This document shows, in pieces, positions 42,403 through 55,294 of a DNA stretch of 64,000 nt; the first letter of the stretch is position 1, and the number at the start of each line of letters is the position of its first letter. The notes beneath the pieces were generated by a model, which made no database searches, was not told where the DNA came from, and saw only the letters and a list, made by a program, of their open reading frames with translations. This DNA is from Charina bottae (taxonomy: Eukaryota; Chordata; Lepidosauria; Squamata; Charinaidae). The stretch lies in the NCBI GenBank assembly GCA_023362775.1, contig JALMGJ010000008.1, positions 34,831,001 through 34,895,000 on the forward strand, in the 5' to 3' direction. A program made the position numbers and the translations under genes.

Positions 42403-45400
42403 AGTGCGCCGTGGGCCAGACATTTGCAGATCGGCGCTCCGATCCGCTGGTGAGTGGAGATTGTCCTACCATGCAGGTTAAGATAAAGCTTGAAACTTTG
42501 GATGGGAGGGATCAGAACAATTTGATGGCAATGCTGGACTCGGGGTGCTCAAGATGTTTGATGCATCCTGCCATTGTTACAGGACTGAGACTTAAGTTGC
42601 ATAAGTTAAAAGTCCCCATCATATTTTGTCAGCTGGACGGGTCAGATATGAAAGGGGGTCCAGTGGAATACTATACAGAAGCCCTAAAAATGACTATTGG
42701 GACTCATCAAGAGACTATTAGGTTTATTGTGGCTCCCATTTCCAATCAGCCCATAGTATTGGGGCTCAAATGGTTGAGGGAGCGTAACCCTCAGATTGAC
42801 TGGGTTTCTGGAGAAATGGAATTTGCAGATGGCTCATATTTGGGAGTTGAGCGGGAAACTGCAGGACTCGGTGTGGTGCGGGAGCTAGCTCAAGCAGCGG
42901 TGGCACCGTCACTATATGAGGAGGAGGGGGAGATTTTTTTAGAGACGGAATCAGACCAGATGCCCCCTCATCGGAAAACAGACTGTTCTTTACAATTGGA
43001 GCCTGGGGCAGTGTTACCTAAACCCAAGTTGTATTCAATGACTCATAAGGAACTACAAGAGCTGAGGAATTTTATAGATAAGAACCTCAAGCGGGGGTTT
43101 ATTGAGCCATCCACCTCACCCACGGCTGCTCCGGTTTTATTCCGGAAAAAGAAAGATGGCTCATTACGGCTTTGTACGGACTACAGGGGGTTGAATGCTA
43201 TTTGTATTTCTAACCAATATCCGCTCCCGTTGATGAAAGATATGCTGGCTCAACTGACCAAAGGGAAAATATTCACTAAGCTGGATTTGAGAGAAGCGTA
43301 TTTTAGAGTACACATAAAAGAAGGGGATGAGTGGAAGACCGCTTTTAATTGCCAATTAGGTTGTTTTCAATATAAAGTCATGCCGTTCGGATTAAGGGGC
43401 GGGCCTGGAGTCTTCATGAGCTTAATTAATGAGGTTCTGCATGAATTTCTGTACCAGGGTGTATTGGTATATCTGGATGACATCTTAATATACACAGAGA
43501 CCATGGAACAACATGTAAAACTAGTAAAAGCAGTGCTCAGAAAGCTTTTAGAAAACAAACTGTATGTTAAGTTGTCTAAATGTGAATTTCACAAAGAAAA
43601 ACTGGATTTTCTAGGCTACAGAATATCCCATCAGGGCATTGAAATGGATCCCGCCAAAGTTAAAGATGTATTGGCGTGGGAAACCCCCAGAACAAAAAAG
43701 CAATTACAATCTTTTCTCGGGTTCGCAAATTTCTACCGCCAGTTCATTCCCGGGTTCGCCAAGATTGCGTTACCATTAACTGATATGTTAAAAACCAAGA
43801 AATCGGCTGATGGCGTATTAGCAAATAAACCTCAACCGAAATTAAAATGGACGCCGGCGTGCCAAACGGCTTTTGAACAACTGAAGCAGTTGTTCACTGC
43901 AGAACCCGTTTTAAAACATCCTGATCCAGAACGTCCCTTTGTGATCCAGACAGACGCGTCCAATTCTGCGGTTGGATACGTATTATTGCAAAAAGACAAT
44001 AATGATCAATTAAGGCCTTGTGCATATATTTCTCGTAAATTTACTGAGGCTGAACAACGTTGGTTGGTGTGGGAAAAGGAAGCTTTTGCAGTGCGACATG
44101 CTCTAGCTACATGGCGACACCTGCTGGAGGGTTCGCCTCATCCCTTTGAAGTCTTCACTGACCATAAGAACTTGGAAGCACTTAAAACGCCTCGGAAATT
44201 AAATCCTAAACAAATCCGTTGGGCTGAATTTTTCAGTAGGTTCAATTTCACATTAAAGTATTTGCCAGCTGGAAAAAACTTTTTAGCAGATGCTTTATCT
44301 AGGCTGCCACAGCATGACACTCAACCAGAACTGATGGTATCCACAGTAATGTCTCCCCAACAATTGGGATTATCCAACCAGGAGGAACCTGGTTCTGACA
44401 ACGATGCAGCACCCATACCTGTACAATTGCAAGGGAAGGTGGCTATCACTAGAAGCAAGGCCAAACCACCGAAACCTCTATGTGAACCCTCTCTAGAGAA
44501 AGAACTTAAAACCGCTATAGAGGCTGACGATTGGTGGAAAGAGCACAAGCAAACATTAACTGAGGCGAATGGGGTGTGGTGGAATGGAGACAGATTATAT
44601 GTTCCAGAGACTGTGAGAAAGGCTATTTTACAACGTTGTCATGATAGCAAAATTGCAGGACATTTCGGATTTGTAAAAACTTTACATTTGGTCAGAAGGC
44701 AATTTTGGTGGCCAACTTTGAGGAAAGATGTTAAACAATATGTTTTGTCATGCCATGTTTGTGCATCCATGAAAAAAGCACCCGGGAAACCGGTGGGACT
44801 ATTGCAAACAGTGGCTGAGCCAACAAGCCCATGGAAACAAATTTCAATGGATTTCATTGTAGACTTACCAGAGAGTAAAGGCAAGACCGTCATATGGGTA
44901 GTAACTGACTTATTTTCTAAACAAGCTCATTTCATCCCTTGTAAAGGACTGCCATCTGCTGGTCAACTGGCAAAGTTATTCATCTTGCACATTTACCGAG
45001 CGCACGGCGCCCCCTTGCGGATTATCAGCAATCGCGGAAGTCAGTTTACCGCCAAATTTTGGAAATCATTTCTAAAATTGATTGGAACTGAACAGGGTCT
45101 TACCTCTGGGCATCATCCGGAGGGTAACGGAGCTTGTGAACGGCTTAACTCCGTGTTGGAACAGTATTTACGGTGTTACATTAGTCATCAGCAAGATAAT
45201 TGGGTGGAGTTGTTACCCTTTGCTGAGGTAGCGTATAATAATGCTGTTCATCAGAGCACTGGATTTTCACCATTTAAAGTGGCTACTGGCCAGGATTTTG
45301 TACCTATTCCTGAGCTACCTGACCCTGCCATGCTTCAACAAACTGATCCTGTACTAGCAGATGAATGGATTACAAAAATACGATCAAATTGGCCGATAAT

Positions 45401-45887
45401 GTTGAATATATTACAAGAAGCAAAAAATTCATACAAAAATTTTGCTGATCGTAAACGGGCTCCGGAATGGCCTTTAGTGGTGGGAGAAAAGGTCTACCTG
45501 TCTACAAAACATTTGAAATCAACTCAGCCATGCAAGAAACTGGGGCCTAAATTTATTGGGCCATTTCCCATTGTGAAAGTGATCAACTTGCCAAAGAACC
45601 TTCGTAGAGTACATCCTGTCTTCCACATCAGCTTATTGAAACCAGTTAAACCAGCTGATCAATGGCATCCAGATCCAGTAGCGCCGCCACCTATTATGGT
45701 GGGAGATAACGAACATTTTGAAATTGTGAACATTTTGGACTCCAGATTGCACCGAGGAAAATTACAGTATTTGGTACAATGGAAACATTTGCCTGTGGGG
45801 TTTGAGGAGTGGGTTGATAAGATTCATGTTTCAGCGCCAAGGTTATTGAAGAAATTCCATGATCAATTCCTTTCTAAACCTGGTTAA
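42390..45887 (+). CDS. pol: Pol polyprotein of the chromodomain element (PR-RT-RNase H-IN-chromodomain)
   Basis: 1,165 residues from the ATG at 42390, in the -1 frame relative to gag; the frame is open upstream only to 42357. Protease: Asp-Ser-Gly at residues 50-52. RT: 'FTKLDLREAYF' and the YLDD box at 361-364. RNase H: 'QTDASNSAVGY' with Asp522. Integrase: zinc-binding His751, His758, Cys788 and Cys791. The catalytic triad should be Asp-Asp-Glu, but the positions read Asp821, Asn881, Glu917, with the correct 35-residue spacing before the Glu. The second Asp is therefore replaced by Asn ('ISNRGSQF'). The other Gypsy element in the window keeps Asp there. A chromodomain at about 1108-1160 ('YLVQWKHLPVGFEEW') would guide insertion to histone-marked chromatin. 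Apart from Asn881 I see no damage. Confidence 0.93.
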   Translation: MSGLKCAVGQTFADRRSDPLVSGDCPTMQVKIKLETLDGRDQNNLMAMLDSGCSRCLMHPAIVTGLRLKLHKLKVPIIFCQLDGSDMKGGPVEYYTEALKMTIGTHQETIRFIVAPISNQPIVLGLKWLRERNPQIDWVSGEMEFADGSYLGVERETAGLGVVRELAQAAVAPSLYEEEGEIFLETESDQMPPHRKTDCSLQLEPGAVLPKPKLYSMTHKELQELRNFIDKNLKRGFIEPSTSPTAAPVLFRKKKDGSLRLCTDYRGLNAICISNQYPLPLMKDMLAQLTKGKIFTKLDLREAYFRVHIKEGDEWKTAFNCQLGCFQYKVMPFGLRGGPGVFMSLINEVLHEFLYQGVLVYLDDILIYTETMEQHVKLVKAVLRKLLENKLYVKLSKCEFHKEKLDFLGYRISHQGIEMDPAKVKDVLAWETPRTKKQLQSFLGFANFYRQFIPGFAKIALPLTDMLKTKKSADGVLANKPQPKLKWTPACQTAFEQLKQLFTAEPVLKHPDPERPFVIQTDASNSAVGYVLLQKDNNDQLRPCAYISRKFTEAEQRWLVWEKEAFAVRHALATWRHLLEGSPHPFEVFTDHKNLEALKTPRKLNPKQIRWAEFFSRFNFTLKYLPAGKNFLADALSRLPQHDTQPELMVSTVMSPQQLGLSNQEEPGSDNDAAPIPVQLQGKVAITRSKAKPPKPLCEPSLEKELKTAIEADDWWKEHKQTLTEANGVWWNGDRLYVPETVRKAILQRCHDSKIAGHFGFVKTLHLVRRQFWWPTLRKDVKQYVLSCHVCASMKKAPGKPVGLLQTVAEPTSPWKQISMDFIVDLPESKGKTVIWVVTDLFSKQAHFIPCKGLPSAGQLAKLFILHIYRAHGAPLRIISNRGSQFTAKFWKSFLKLIGTEQGLTSGHHPEGNGACERLNSVLEQYLRCYISHQQDNWVELLPFAEVAYNNAVHQSTGFSPFKVATGQDFVPIPELPDPAMLQQTDPVLADEWITKIRSNWPIMLNILQEAKNSYKNFADRKRAPEWPLVVGEKVYLSTKHLKSTQPCKKLGPKFIGPFPIVKVINLPKNLRRVHPVFHISLLKPVKPADQWHPDPVAPPPIMVGDNEHFEIVNILDSRLHRGKLQYLVQWKHLPVGFEEWVDKIHVSAPRLLKKFHDQFLSKPG

Positions 45888-46034
45888 CTGCACAATTATT
45901 CTTATTTCTGTTTTTCAGATCTCAGTGCCTCCCATTGTCTTGCAGCCTGAAGAATTCTGGAATTTGTCCATGTACCTTTATGTATATTTGTATTTCTTAA
46001 CCTTTCTTGTTCTTGGCATACTATTCTTTCTTTT

Positions 46035-46040
46035 GGAGGG
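46035..46040 (+). promoter_or_regulatory. Weak polypurine tract candidate
   Basis: ggaggg lies six bases before the 3' LTR. It is the only purine run next to the LTR and would prime plus-strand synthesis. It is shorter than usual. Confidence 0.3.
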
Positions 46041-46046
46041 TCGGCA

Positions 46047-46403
46047 TGTCAGGGTTCATGTCTATGAATCCTGCCATTAGAATCTATAATAGCTTAGTGC
46101 TTGTATAGTAGTTGGGAGGGGGAATGACAGTTGAGTGTTATGTCTGCTGCTGGAAGCTAGAGACAGCTAGGCCAAGGTCGCGCACCTGCAAAGGAGAGGA
46201 GATGGGACCGTTTGCTCCATGAGATCATCGCTGGTGAATTGGCGCGCAAAGGGAAGGGTTAAGAGAGCATAGTTTGGCGGGAATCAGTATTCAAGTCTTT
46301 AGGAGTGCTTCAATGAACATGTATCCTGAATAAAGCTTTATCTGCATTTCAATGAATTGCATGGAGAAGTGTTTATTGGGACATTGTTGTTGAGATCATC
46401 ACA
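46047..46403 (+). repeat. 3' LTR of the chromodomain element
   Basis: 357 bp, identical to 40526-40882 in a line-by-line comparison. It is followed by the target duplication ctctg. Confidence 0.93.
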
Positions 46404-46408
46404 CTCTG

Positions 46409-46631
46409 GACATATTATGTGAAGACCTAGCTCCCTAGAGAAGCCTGTAATGCTGGGAAAGGTGGAAGGAAGGAGAAGAAGAGGATGATCAGCAGCAAGG
46501 TGGGTGTACTTAGTTACAGTGGCAATGAATGCATCAATGGAAGATCTGAAGGAACAGGTTAGGGACAGATCATCATGGAGAAAATCTATCTATGTGGTTG
46601 GTAGAGGTCAATAACAACTTCATGGCACATT
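46409..46631 (+). mobile_element. Old RTE/BovB-like LINE, right piece and tail
   Basis: This continues the LINE interrupted at 40525. Blocks such as 'aatgctgggaaaggtggaag' and 'agaagaagaggatgatcagc' match the end of the BovB-type ORF. The terminal 'aacttcatggcac' leads into the (AATC)n tail. Confidence 0.6.
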
Positions 46632-46664
46632 ATCAATCAATCAATCAGTCAATCAATCAATCAA
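46632..46664 (+). repeat. (AATC)n tail microsatellite
   Basis: About eight units directly follow the RTE-like LINE end, so this is probably its tail repeat. Confidence 0.9.
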
Positions 46665-49600
46665 GATCTTCTGCAAAGTTTGGGCAGATTTTTTTAAGAA
46701 TAACTTTTTTAAACATTTGTTTTGTGTTGAGGTCTCTCAAAACAGATCCATTCTGAAAAGGTTTTATTGCATTCTGTACACATAAGAAAATTTAAATTTT
46801 CTCGCCAAAAAAATGAGGCATGAACAATTCCACCACATCATTTGTAGCTTTCTTTACAGTATACTTTCAAGATCTGTTCTACAGAACAATGGAAAACCGA
46901 TGAATACTGGACGCTGCAAGAGGGAAGAGAGAAGAGCAAGTACCAAGAATTGGTTGTGCAATATTTGGATTTCACTGTTAAATGCAACATTTTGTGTATT
47001 TTGTTGTTCATTTGTAGGACACTTCTTCATTATCACCAAATATGCAGTTGTGGGCATGGTATTATTAGAAGTTGGTGGGTGAAATTTGCTTCCCTTTCAC
47101 ATGTGGCCAAAACACATAAATAGATTAATGGAAAAACCCATCAGTTGTAGACTTCCTTTTTCATTTTTGATATCATATGGGTCTTCTTGTTAAATAGACT
47201 TTGGCTCAGAAATTAATGGAAGACTGGCTATTATATAGAAAGGGAAATATTGTTGGCCTAAGAATTAGGGGATTTGAAGTCTGTTTATACCCTTGTTTAT
47301 CTATGGGTGTGAAACATTGAAGGGAATATAAATCCTAGCTCACAACCATAAGTCCAGGGTCTTCATTAAAAAGGAGCAAATTACCAAATTGTTTGTCTCC
47401 TCTGAAGGAATCATTGTTAGAAGATGAAGCTAAACTATTGGATGTGCTTTAGGCATCACTGATATTTGAAGCAGATGCAGGTGCTCAAGGCTGAAGCCAT
47501 ATGGCATGGAGGGTCACTGAAATGAGTTTGAAAGAAAGGCTGAAGCTCAGGAATTTAGTTTTGTGAAGAATCAGTCCCCCAAATAAAATATATGTTTACA
47601 GGACAGGTCTCCTTGGGAGAAAAAGCTCAACTGAGTACAGAGCTGCAGTTGCAAGAATTTCTTTCAACAGGTTTAATGGCTGGAATTCCAATTTGTGCTA
47701 GAAAAATGTGCTAGAAACCATAAAAGGAAATGAGTTGGGAAAGTATACCTTTATTTTTCACTTAAGGTTTTACAATATACCTCCTGGAAACATTTCTAGT
47801 GTATTTTAGGACAATGCAATTTAAAAATATATTAATCACCTATGGGATTTGTACATTTACGGATAGTCCTATCATCTTTACTCATGCAAGATCAGAGGAG
47901 AGAAGGAAGAGAAATTGAATGTTTTGTTTTTTTAAGACTTACTGCATTGCAAAGCACATGTGCAGGAAAATGAGAGAAAAAAGATAATCTATCCTACTAC
48001 TGCTAAAAGAAAATTTTAAATAAAGAAAGTGGTTATAGAGCCCTCTGGGAAAACACCCACTTGCTAAGGCAGGTTGAGCAGAGCAATTCTGCATTTTACA
48101 TCTCCTGCTAAATTACATCATCATGTTTAACTGCACAAAATGAGTGCAGGGAGGAAAAAGAAAAAATGATGTTTTTTTAAAAAAAAAATAGGGGAGAAAT
48201 AGTTGTATGTTTGAAAATATTGCTTGCAAGTTGCTACCTTTTTTCTGTTGATGCCATTCTAATTTGCAGTTTATAGTTATTCATGCTTGGGAGAAACTAT
48301 TGGAGGAATTCAGTTCTTTGACATGAAATCAATAGCATGATGGCAAAAATCATAGCATACAAAGAAAACACTTGGTCTGAATATTGCATTGGAAGCTACC
48401 TTATATGTAGTCATGATCATAGGCTGATCAAGTTCAGTATCTCTAAGAAGAGGAACCGTTTTCAACCCTAACTGGAAATGCCAAGGATTGAAGCTTATGT
48501 TTTTTTCCATTACAGAATATATTCTCTACTCTTGAATGTTGTCTCCTCTCTCCAAAAATCACAATCATAGTCACATGTCTCTTCTATGTGCTCCACAGAC
48601 GGTAGGTAACCTTGGATGGTAAGTAATTTTAGCTACAGTTTTCAGTATGCAGTTGCAGAGTGGAGATTAACATGTCAATGTTCGGTTTTTCCCAGTGAAA
48701 CAGGAATCTAAGGAACTTCAACTTCTGTTGATTTCACCTAATATTTCCTTGTTTTATTTGTATTGTAGAAAGCAGTTTCAGACATGGCCTAGAGCACATC
48801 CTATGGAAAAAGGAGGGTTGGGATAAAACAGGCAATAGAAATTATGGCTGCTCACTTCATTGGCAAATTGAAAGATGTGGCATTAATATCCATGTTGTAA
48901 TTGTGCACAAATGTAGGTGTACTGGAAAGCAGAGGTATATGGTTTAAGCAGGGATGAGGGAAGATTATAATGTAAAGATACCCAGTTTATCTCCCATATA
49001 TGTTTCATAGTCTCTGAGAATCTGACATGATTGAACGAATTAAAAAACAACAACTGAATCGTAGTTTACTCAATCCAATTTTTTAGGTTTGTATAATAAA
49101 CTGAAACATACAGTAACTACATTGGCTGAGTTCACACACCATGCTTGGCTAAAATGGGGCAGACAAGTGTTTGGTTCATTACATTGTGTGAACACAACCT
49201 ATACTTGCATTCCAACTCCTCATGTACATTTGTACATATCATTTTTTTAATGTATTGTTGCAACAATAAAAAGAAAGTGGGGGGAAGGAAAGATAAACAT
49301 ATCTTCAAACGATATGGTGCAATTAATTTGTTCACATATAAAACTATTTGCCTAACATTAAAGGTAGAAAAATACAACTGAAGATTAAACATATAGAATA
49401 GTATTATAATTTCATTTTTTTAAAAAAATGTTTCTGATGGGGTTCTTAATTAAAAAATTATATTAAAATATGTGTATATTAAGGGGTAAGAAGGCTTGTC
49501 CTGCCCAAGTGGCATTTATTAAATAGTTCTAAGATTATTATTTTTCCTACTATCCATGAAGCATATTAAAGAGTAGCAGAACCTTTTTAGATGTTGTTAT

Positions 49601-50832
49601 TTTTATTATGCATTCAAAATTAAATCTGATTTTTCTTCTCATATTCTGCACTGTAGGAATCCACCTAGAAAGTCTCTATGGCATTATTGACTTCTTCAAA
49701 AGGATGTTCCAGTAAGCAGCATCTCTGAAAGCAACACCAACTTTATTTGCTGAAATTAACGCCAAATAGTCAAACTCTATATTCCACATAGTTTATGATA
49801 AGAAAAGAATGTTAATGAGATAGGGTGGGATTATATGATTGGATGAGATTTTTTTGAGATACAGTGAAATTTGCTAGAACTCTAGTATACTGTAGCATGA
49901 ATTCAAGATGTGGGAACTAAGTAATGTCACAAGTTGTAGCTAAGTGATGTCAAAAGGCAGTGTTTGTTGAAATGTAAACTCTTGGGTTGGCTCATGGAAT
50001 TTCACATAATCAAATATGTGCCAAAACATACACATTAGTTCAGTACAGAGACATATCTAGAGCAGCGATGGGTCTGTGTAATTGGGGGGGGGGAGTTGTA
50101 AGAGAAAGATAAATGATAATCTTTGTATAAACCAAGCCAATATTTTCAAATCTTACGATGAAGAACAGAAGGGAAATAATCCAAAATCCACTTATATTTT
50201 AAAAAGTGAAATTCTCCAAATTCCCTTCAATAAACCACTTAAATAGAGCTCTATTTATCTCACCAGGAAAATATGTATACAACCCTGACATTTGCTTTGT
50301 TAAAATAGATAGTAATATACAATATTGCACTGAGCATCTATAGGAAATAGTTTACTTTCAAAAACATGTTTGTTATCCTGTTATCCTCTAAAGTCTGTCT
50401 GATGATGTGGGTGTTATAATATAAATGAATCTCAAAACAAATACCACAACAGAAGTGTTATATTATCTCAAAACAAGTATTATCTCAAACACAAGTAAGA
50501 GGCAATTGTGAACTTTTATTGTCTGATTCAGGGAAATGTACAAATTGTTCAATTGTGCATAACTTGGATAACATATCTAAGACTTCTTAGGTGAATGTAT
50601 GGACTCCCTCAACTTAAAAACATTTTCTAAGAAATGTATCAGTGATGGTTATGAACAATGATGCTTCATTCAGACTTGCAAAATCATTTTCCACCGGAGC
50701 AGTCATCAGATTAAATATGTGCACAATATTAGCCCATTGTCTACTGCAGGGGTAGAAGGACTTGTCATATTCAGCTTCAACCAGTTCCTCATTTTTCTAA
50801 TCTTAAATTGTATCTATCCTGTTTCTTCATCA
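46665..50832. other. Unique DNA, no feature recognised
   Basis: About 4.2 kb of AT-rich sequence with short homopolymers (for example a G run near 50083-50094). Open frames are all under 90 codons and without recognisable domains. Confidence 0.5.
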
Positions 50833-51099
<267 letters not shown>

Positions 51100-54000
51100 A
51101 TCCCAATATATACACTATTGCTTTTGGCTTGTGAACTGGATCACAGAACTAGGAAAAATGCTGTTCATATAAGTGCATATAGAATAAAATATTTGTTCTG
51201 AAATTTCAATAAAGAAGATATGGGTAATTGCTAACAGATGCAAGAAACATGATCTAACTTCTTCTGCCCATGAAGGACAATTTCTCAAATCTATTTTTGG
51301 GGGGCATAGGTACTTCTCTCTCTCTCTAACAAGTGCAAACCACTGCATAAGTTTCATTTGCGTATTTGAGTGACATGGAAGATTGAATCAAAGAAGCCCA
51401 TTCATATACAGTAGATCTGGGATGGGAAACATTTGACTCTCCAATATTTACAATTCCCACCATTAGAGATATTACTTGGATTTGATGGGACTTATGTCTC
51501 AGAAACGTCAAAGGCCAACAGTTTATCTGAGCCTATTGCAGGGAAAGCAGTGACATTCCATTGAGCATTTTATTTTCATTCATGTATTGTTGAAACCCAA
51601 CTTCATTGTGATATACCTCATTTCAATGCATTAATTCCACGCTTTTGCAATTAAAATTATTTGAAAGATAAAAACCACAGTAAAGTACAACAGAATTTTT
51701 TATTAAACAGTTTTCCTTTTTTTTGGGGGGGGGGGGCAAATAAATTAAAGCCATTTAGAAAAACAACAAAAAATCGGTTAATACACGAACATCATTGAGT
51801 TCTGCTTGACAATAGAGCATTGTCACAATAAAAATTGTTTCTAAACATCCAAAAATAGCATCCTTGTTTTCTTCCCTCCAACTTATGAATAAATTGACAA
51901 ATTGTTTACAAGATCATGCAAGCTGTTAATAATCAAATGATCCATAGAAGAATGCAAAATATATAAAATGATATAGAAGTTTAAAACCAGTCCTATAATT
52001 CCAGATTTTCTGATGTAGCAAATGAAAATCATTATTCTGTTTGCTCAGTTATTATATACACCAGGTTTCCCAATCTATGCTCCCCAGATATATTGGACTT
52101 CAGCTCCCATAATCCCAGAAGGCAGATGGAGGGAGACCATAATACAGAATTATGTTAAATAAATGTTGAATCCTTCTACATATGGGGGGATATCTGTCCC
52201 ATTCACTTCAGAAGAGGAAACCTTGCATATACCTCTCTCCTATGCCTACAAAGATTCTTCTGCACTAAAATGAATGGTAAGTACCTGACAGAGCTCCACA
52301 TAGAGAGCTGTTATGATCCTGTGGATCAACCAGACCCAAAGCACAGCATGCAATCTATGATCAACTCATTTCTGTGCTACAACCTGACTGAGTTTCAGTT
52401 TTGTAGTTGCAGAATTTGAATTAGATCATGTAGAAGCCAAATCAATCAAGTCATGCCACACTGATGTTACAGTGGATGTAACATAATATGTCCGGATGGG
52501 ACATAATAGTTGTTTATGTTTAAAAAAGTTAGTTCCAGCATATATTTTAAGGAATGAAAGTCAACAGGCTGAGAATTCTAGCAATCCATAGCTAAAGAAG
52601 CCAAGAGATTAGCAATGCAGTTTTGGTTTCATTACCTTTATTTTAGTTCACCAATGTTTATAATTTTCACCTTACTCACATGGTAAGATTTTTAAAGACT
52701 TATCCCAATTATTGCACACTGATGATTTGGGAATAAATATCATAGAATTCTATGATATGTCATGCAAGTGTATCAGGTAGACACTTGTGGAAAGCTACAG
52801 TATCTTCAGGTATGAGGAACTGAGCAAAGAGTTGTGCCAGACTGACAGTATCGGAACACATAATTCTTAATCACTCTCATTTTTCAGTTGGGTATCTGTC
52901 GTAATAGATCATCCTTTAAATAGATTGATCCATTCACAAAAATGTGACAGTTTGTTTGAATCAAAAGTGGATGAATTGGAGAGAATATAATGGACAGGAA
53001 AGAACACAGAAAAATATTATTTATACCATGATCCAGAAAATAAAACAAAACCTGAAAGCACATTTCATGCAAATTTACTGGGTACAGATTCTGCATAACA
53101 GAATTTGGCTTTAGGTTATATAATTAATAGTAATTTCCTACAAACAGTGGAAAACACATGAATTATTCTTTAAAGTGCTAAAGAACCATTGTTTTTGCTT
53201 CCTAACAAACATAGCATACCTGTGATAGAGCTGATCAGGCACACATTATAAATTAAACCAGTACTTTACTCTAGATGTATAAAAAAAGGGTAAACAAAAA
53301 ACAAGCTTAAGTCTGAGGACACTATATTTCATTGATCTGCACTGCACAATCAGGAGGAAGGAAATAAAAATATCTACACACATACACACACCATTGTCTA
53401 ATGACAAAACTAAATGTGATACAGGAGATCTGTAAGATCTCCCACTGGACCTCATTTTGAATTGGGAAAGCGATGAACTTGTATTTACTTGCCCAGTTCT
53501 ACCTCTTCTCCAGGCGGGTCCCATCTGATTACTCCACTGATTTTTTTTAAAAAAAATAAACAGAGGCAATCAAGCTTGACAATTGTTTGCAGTATACATA
53601 GGCTGGTTCCAAAGGAACCTGTATAAAACCAAATCTACAGCAGGAAGGGTACTACAGCTTTGGCTACAAAAATTCCTTTCCTGCTAAAGTTCAATGACAT
53701 TAGCAACCTCTGGACCCCTCTTCTTTCAAGTTCCTCTCTTTGTTCTCCTATTGGGCTTCTTCTTCCTTGCCCAAAAGTCTCTTGCACTTCTACTGGAGGA
53801 GCCACCCACATTTGTTATAGCATTTTTCTTGTGTATTAAAAAACTGACTAGAACAGGATGTCTTATAAGCCCTGTGATAGCATAAGACCTACAGCAACTC
53901 TGTGCTGCTATTGTCAGAAGGAAGAGCTAACTACCAATCTGTCATTCTTAGCCTTCCCATCAGTCTTCTGCAAAACATCTGCTGTTCACTTATTCTGAGC

Positions 54001-55201
54001 TCAGTGTTTAATTTTGTTCCTTGGCTGAATGATACTAGAAATATCAGCACTTACCCATTTGTATTTCTGATGCTTTTTTTTTCTTCCAAAAATGGATTGG
54101 GGAAGAGCTATATGGCAAGGTACACCACTGCTGTTACAATAGGATAAGCAAGAAAAGAAAAAGCAAGGGATTATTAAAAGAAACTGATGGGATGGAAAAT
54201 GCAACCTGACAACGTAGCAGGCCAACTGTGTGAAGACCATGTTCCTCCTCTACCCAGTTCTACATTCTCCTTTCCACACATATTGAGAGATTTTGAAAAT
54301 GTGATTTTTCTTTCTAAAAAGACTAATTAGAGGGCCCAGCTGCATAATGTTTGATAATAATAATGTGCAAAGCCTGTTCTAGCTGTATAATGTTTGATGT
54401 TTTGCTGCACCAGTGAAGCAAAACAATAAACAGGTCAACAATATTTGGTATAATCCTCAAAATATTTGTTCAGAACCAAGGCCCATCAATTGGGAGGTTT
54501 AGTCTTCTATCTGATCCTGTGGAACAGACATAGGGTCAAGCTAATGTAATGGTACAGCTATGAAAGCACACAGGGCATGATAGAATAGGAAGAAGGTAAA
54601 GGGTGATGTGCTTGCCTGCTTATAGTATCGAGCCCAACCCTCGACAAAGACAAGGCAGACATTAATATTATGCCGTAATATTCCTATTTAAATAAAAGAT
54701 CTATCAATAAGGAAGAAAGCTGTGAGTTTTGCATTTTAGTAAGCTATACAAATATATAGTGGGACTTTTCAAGGGGAAACTAAAAGAAATAAATACAAAT
54801 GCAGTGTGCATAGCTTAACTGCTCACAGCGAGCACAGGTCTGGTTGGCATGATTTCTTCCATGTTCCTAGACTACACAAAAGGGCTGATATCCAGCTGAA
54901 TGTGCTTGTTGACTGACTGTGATATAAAAGCTAAGAAAAGGAGACCTGGTTCACACAAAATGCTAAATTATGATGGTATTTGTTAGGCTGTGGCTTAGCA
55001 TGTTGTATTAGCCTAGCCAATTATGGTTTATTCAAAAATCATGGTTAAACATGGTTACATGATGAACAACCCAACCAACAATGTCTTATCTGAGGCTATG
55101 AATTCAAGGCTAAACCGAACATTAACCTAGTAACTGCCCAGACTGCATTAGGGGAGAATTAAAGGTAATGTGGGAGCTCGAAAGTCTACACCTGATGTTT
55201 A
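51100..55201. other. Unique DNA, one possible MITE fragment
   Basis: No gene is recognised. The stretch 52058-52120 ('ggacttcagctcccataatc') resembles the core of common reptilian hAT MITEs but has no clear ends. A G run lies at about 51724-51735. Confidence 0.45.
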
Positions 55202-55204
55202 AAA

Positions 55205-55240
<36 letters not shown>

Positions 55241-55260
55241 TTATTATTATTATTATTATT

Positions 55261-55293
<33 letters not shown>

Positions 55294-55294
55294 G
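55202..55294 (+). repeat. Compound microsatellite (ATT)n(GTT)n
   Basis: About 20 ATT units with one slip are followed directly by about ten GTT units. Confidence 0.97.

Larger units (their letters stand above)
40526..46403 (+). mobile_element. Complete chromodomain Ty3/Gypsy element (Tf1/sushi type), 5,878 bp
   Basis: Two 357-bp LTRs, identical by eye at every position, flank intact gag and pol frames. The target duplication is ctctg at 40521-40525 and 46404-46408. The element lies inside an old RTE-like LINE. Identical LTRs mean a very recent insertion. Order: LTR, self-primer site, gag, pol (PR-RT-RNase H-IN-chromodomain), short purine tract, LTR. No env is present. The one visible lesion is in the integrase active site. 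Confidence 0.95.

Noticed and set aside
40526..46403. Endogenous retrovirus
   Set aside because: RT, integrase and chromodomain are of the Ty3/Gypsy chromovirus type, and no env gene lies between pol and the 3' LTR.
52058..52120. hAT MITE fragment
   Set aside because: Core resembles a known reptilian MITE, but ends and target duplication cannot be found, so it is not listed as an element.
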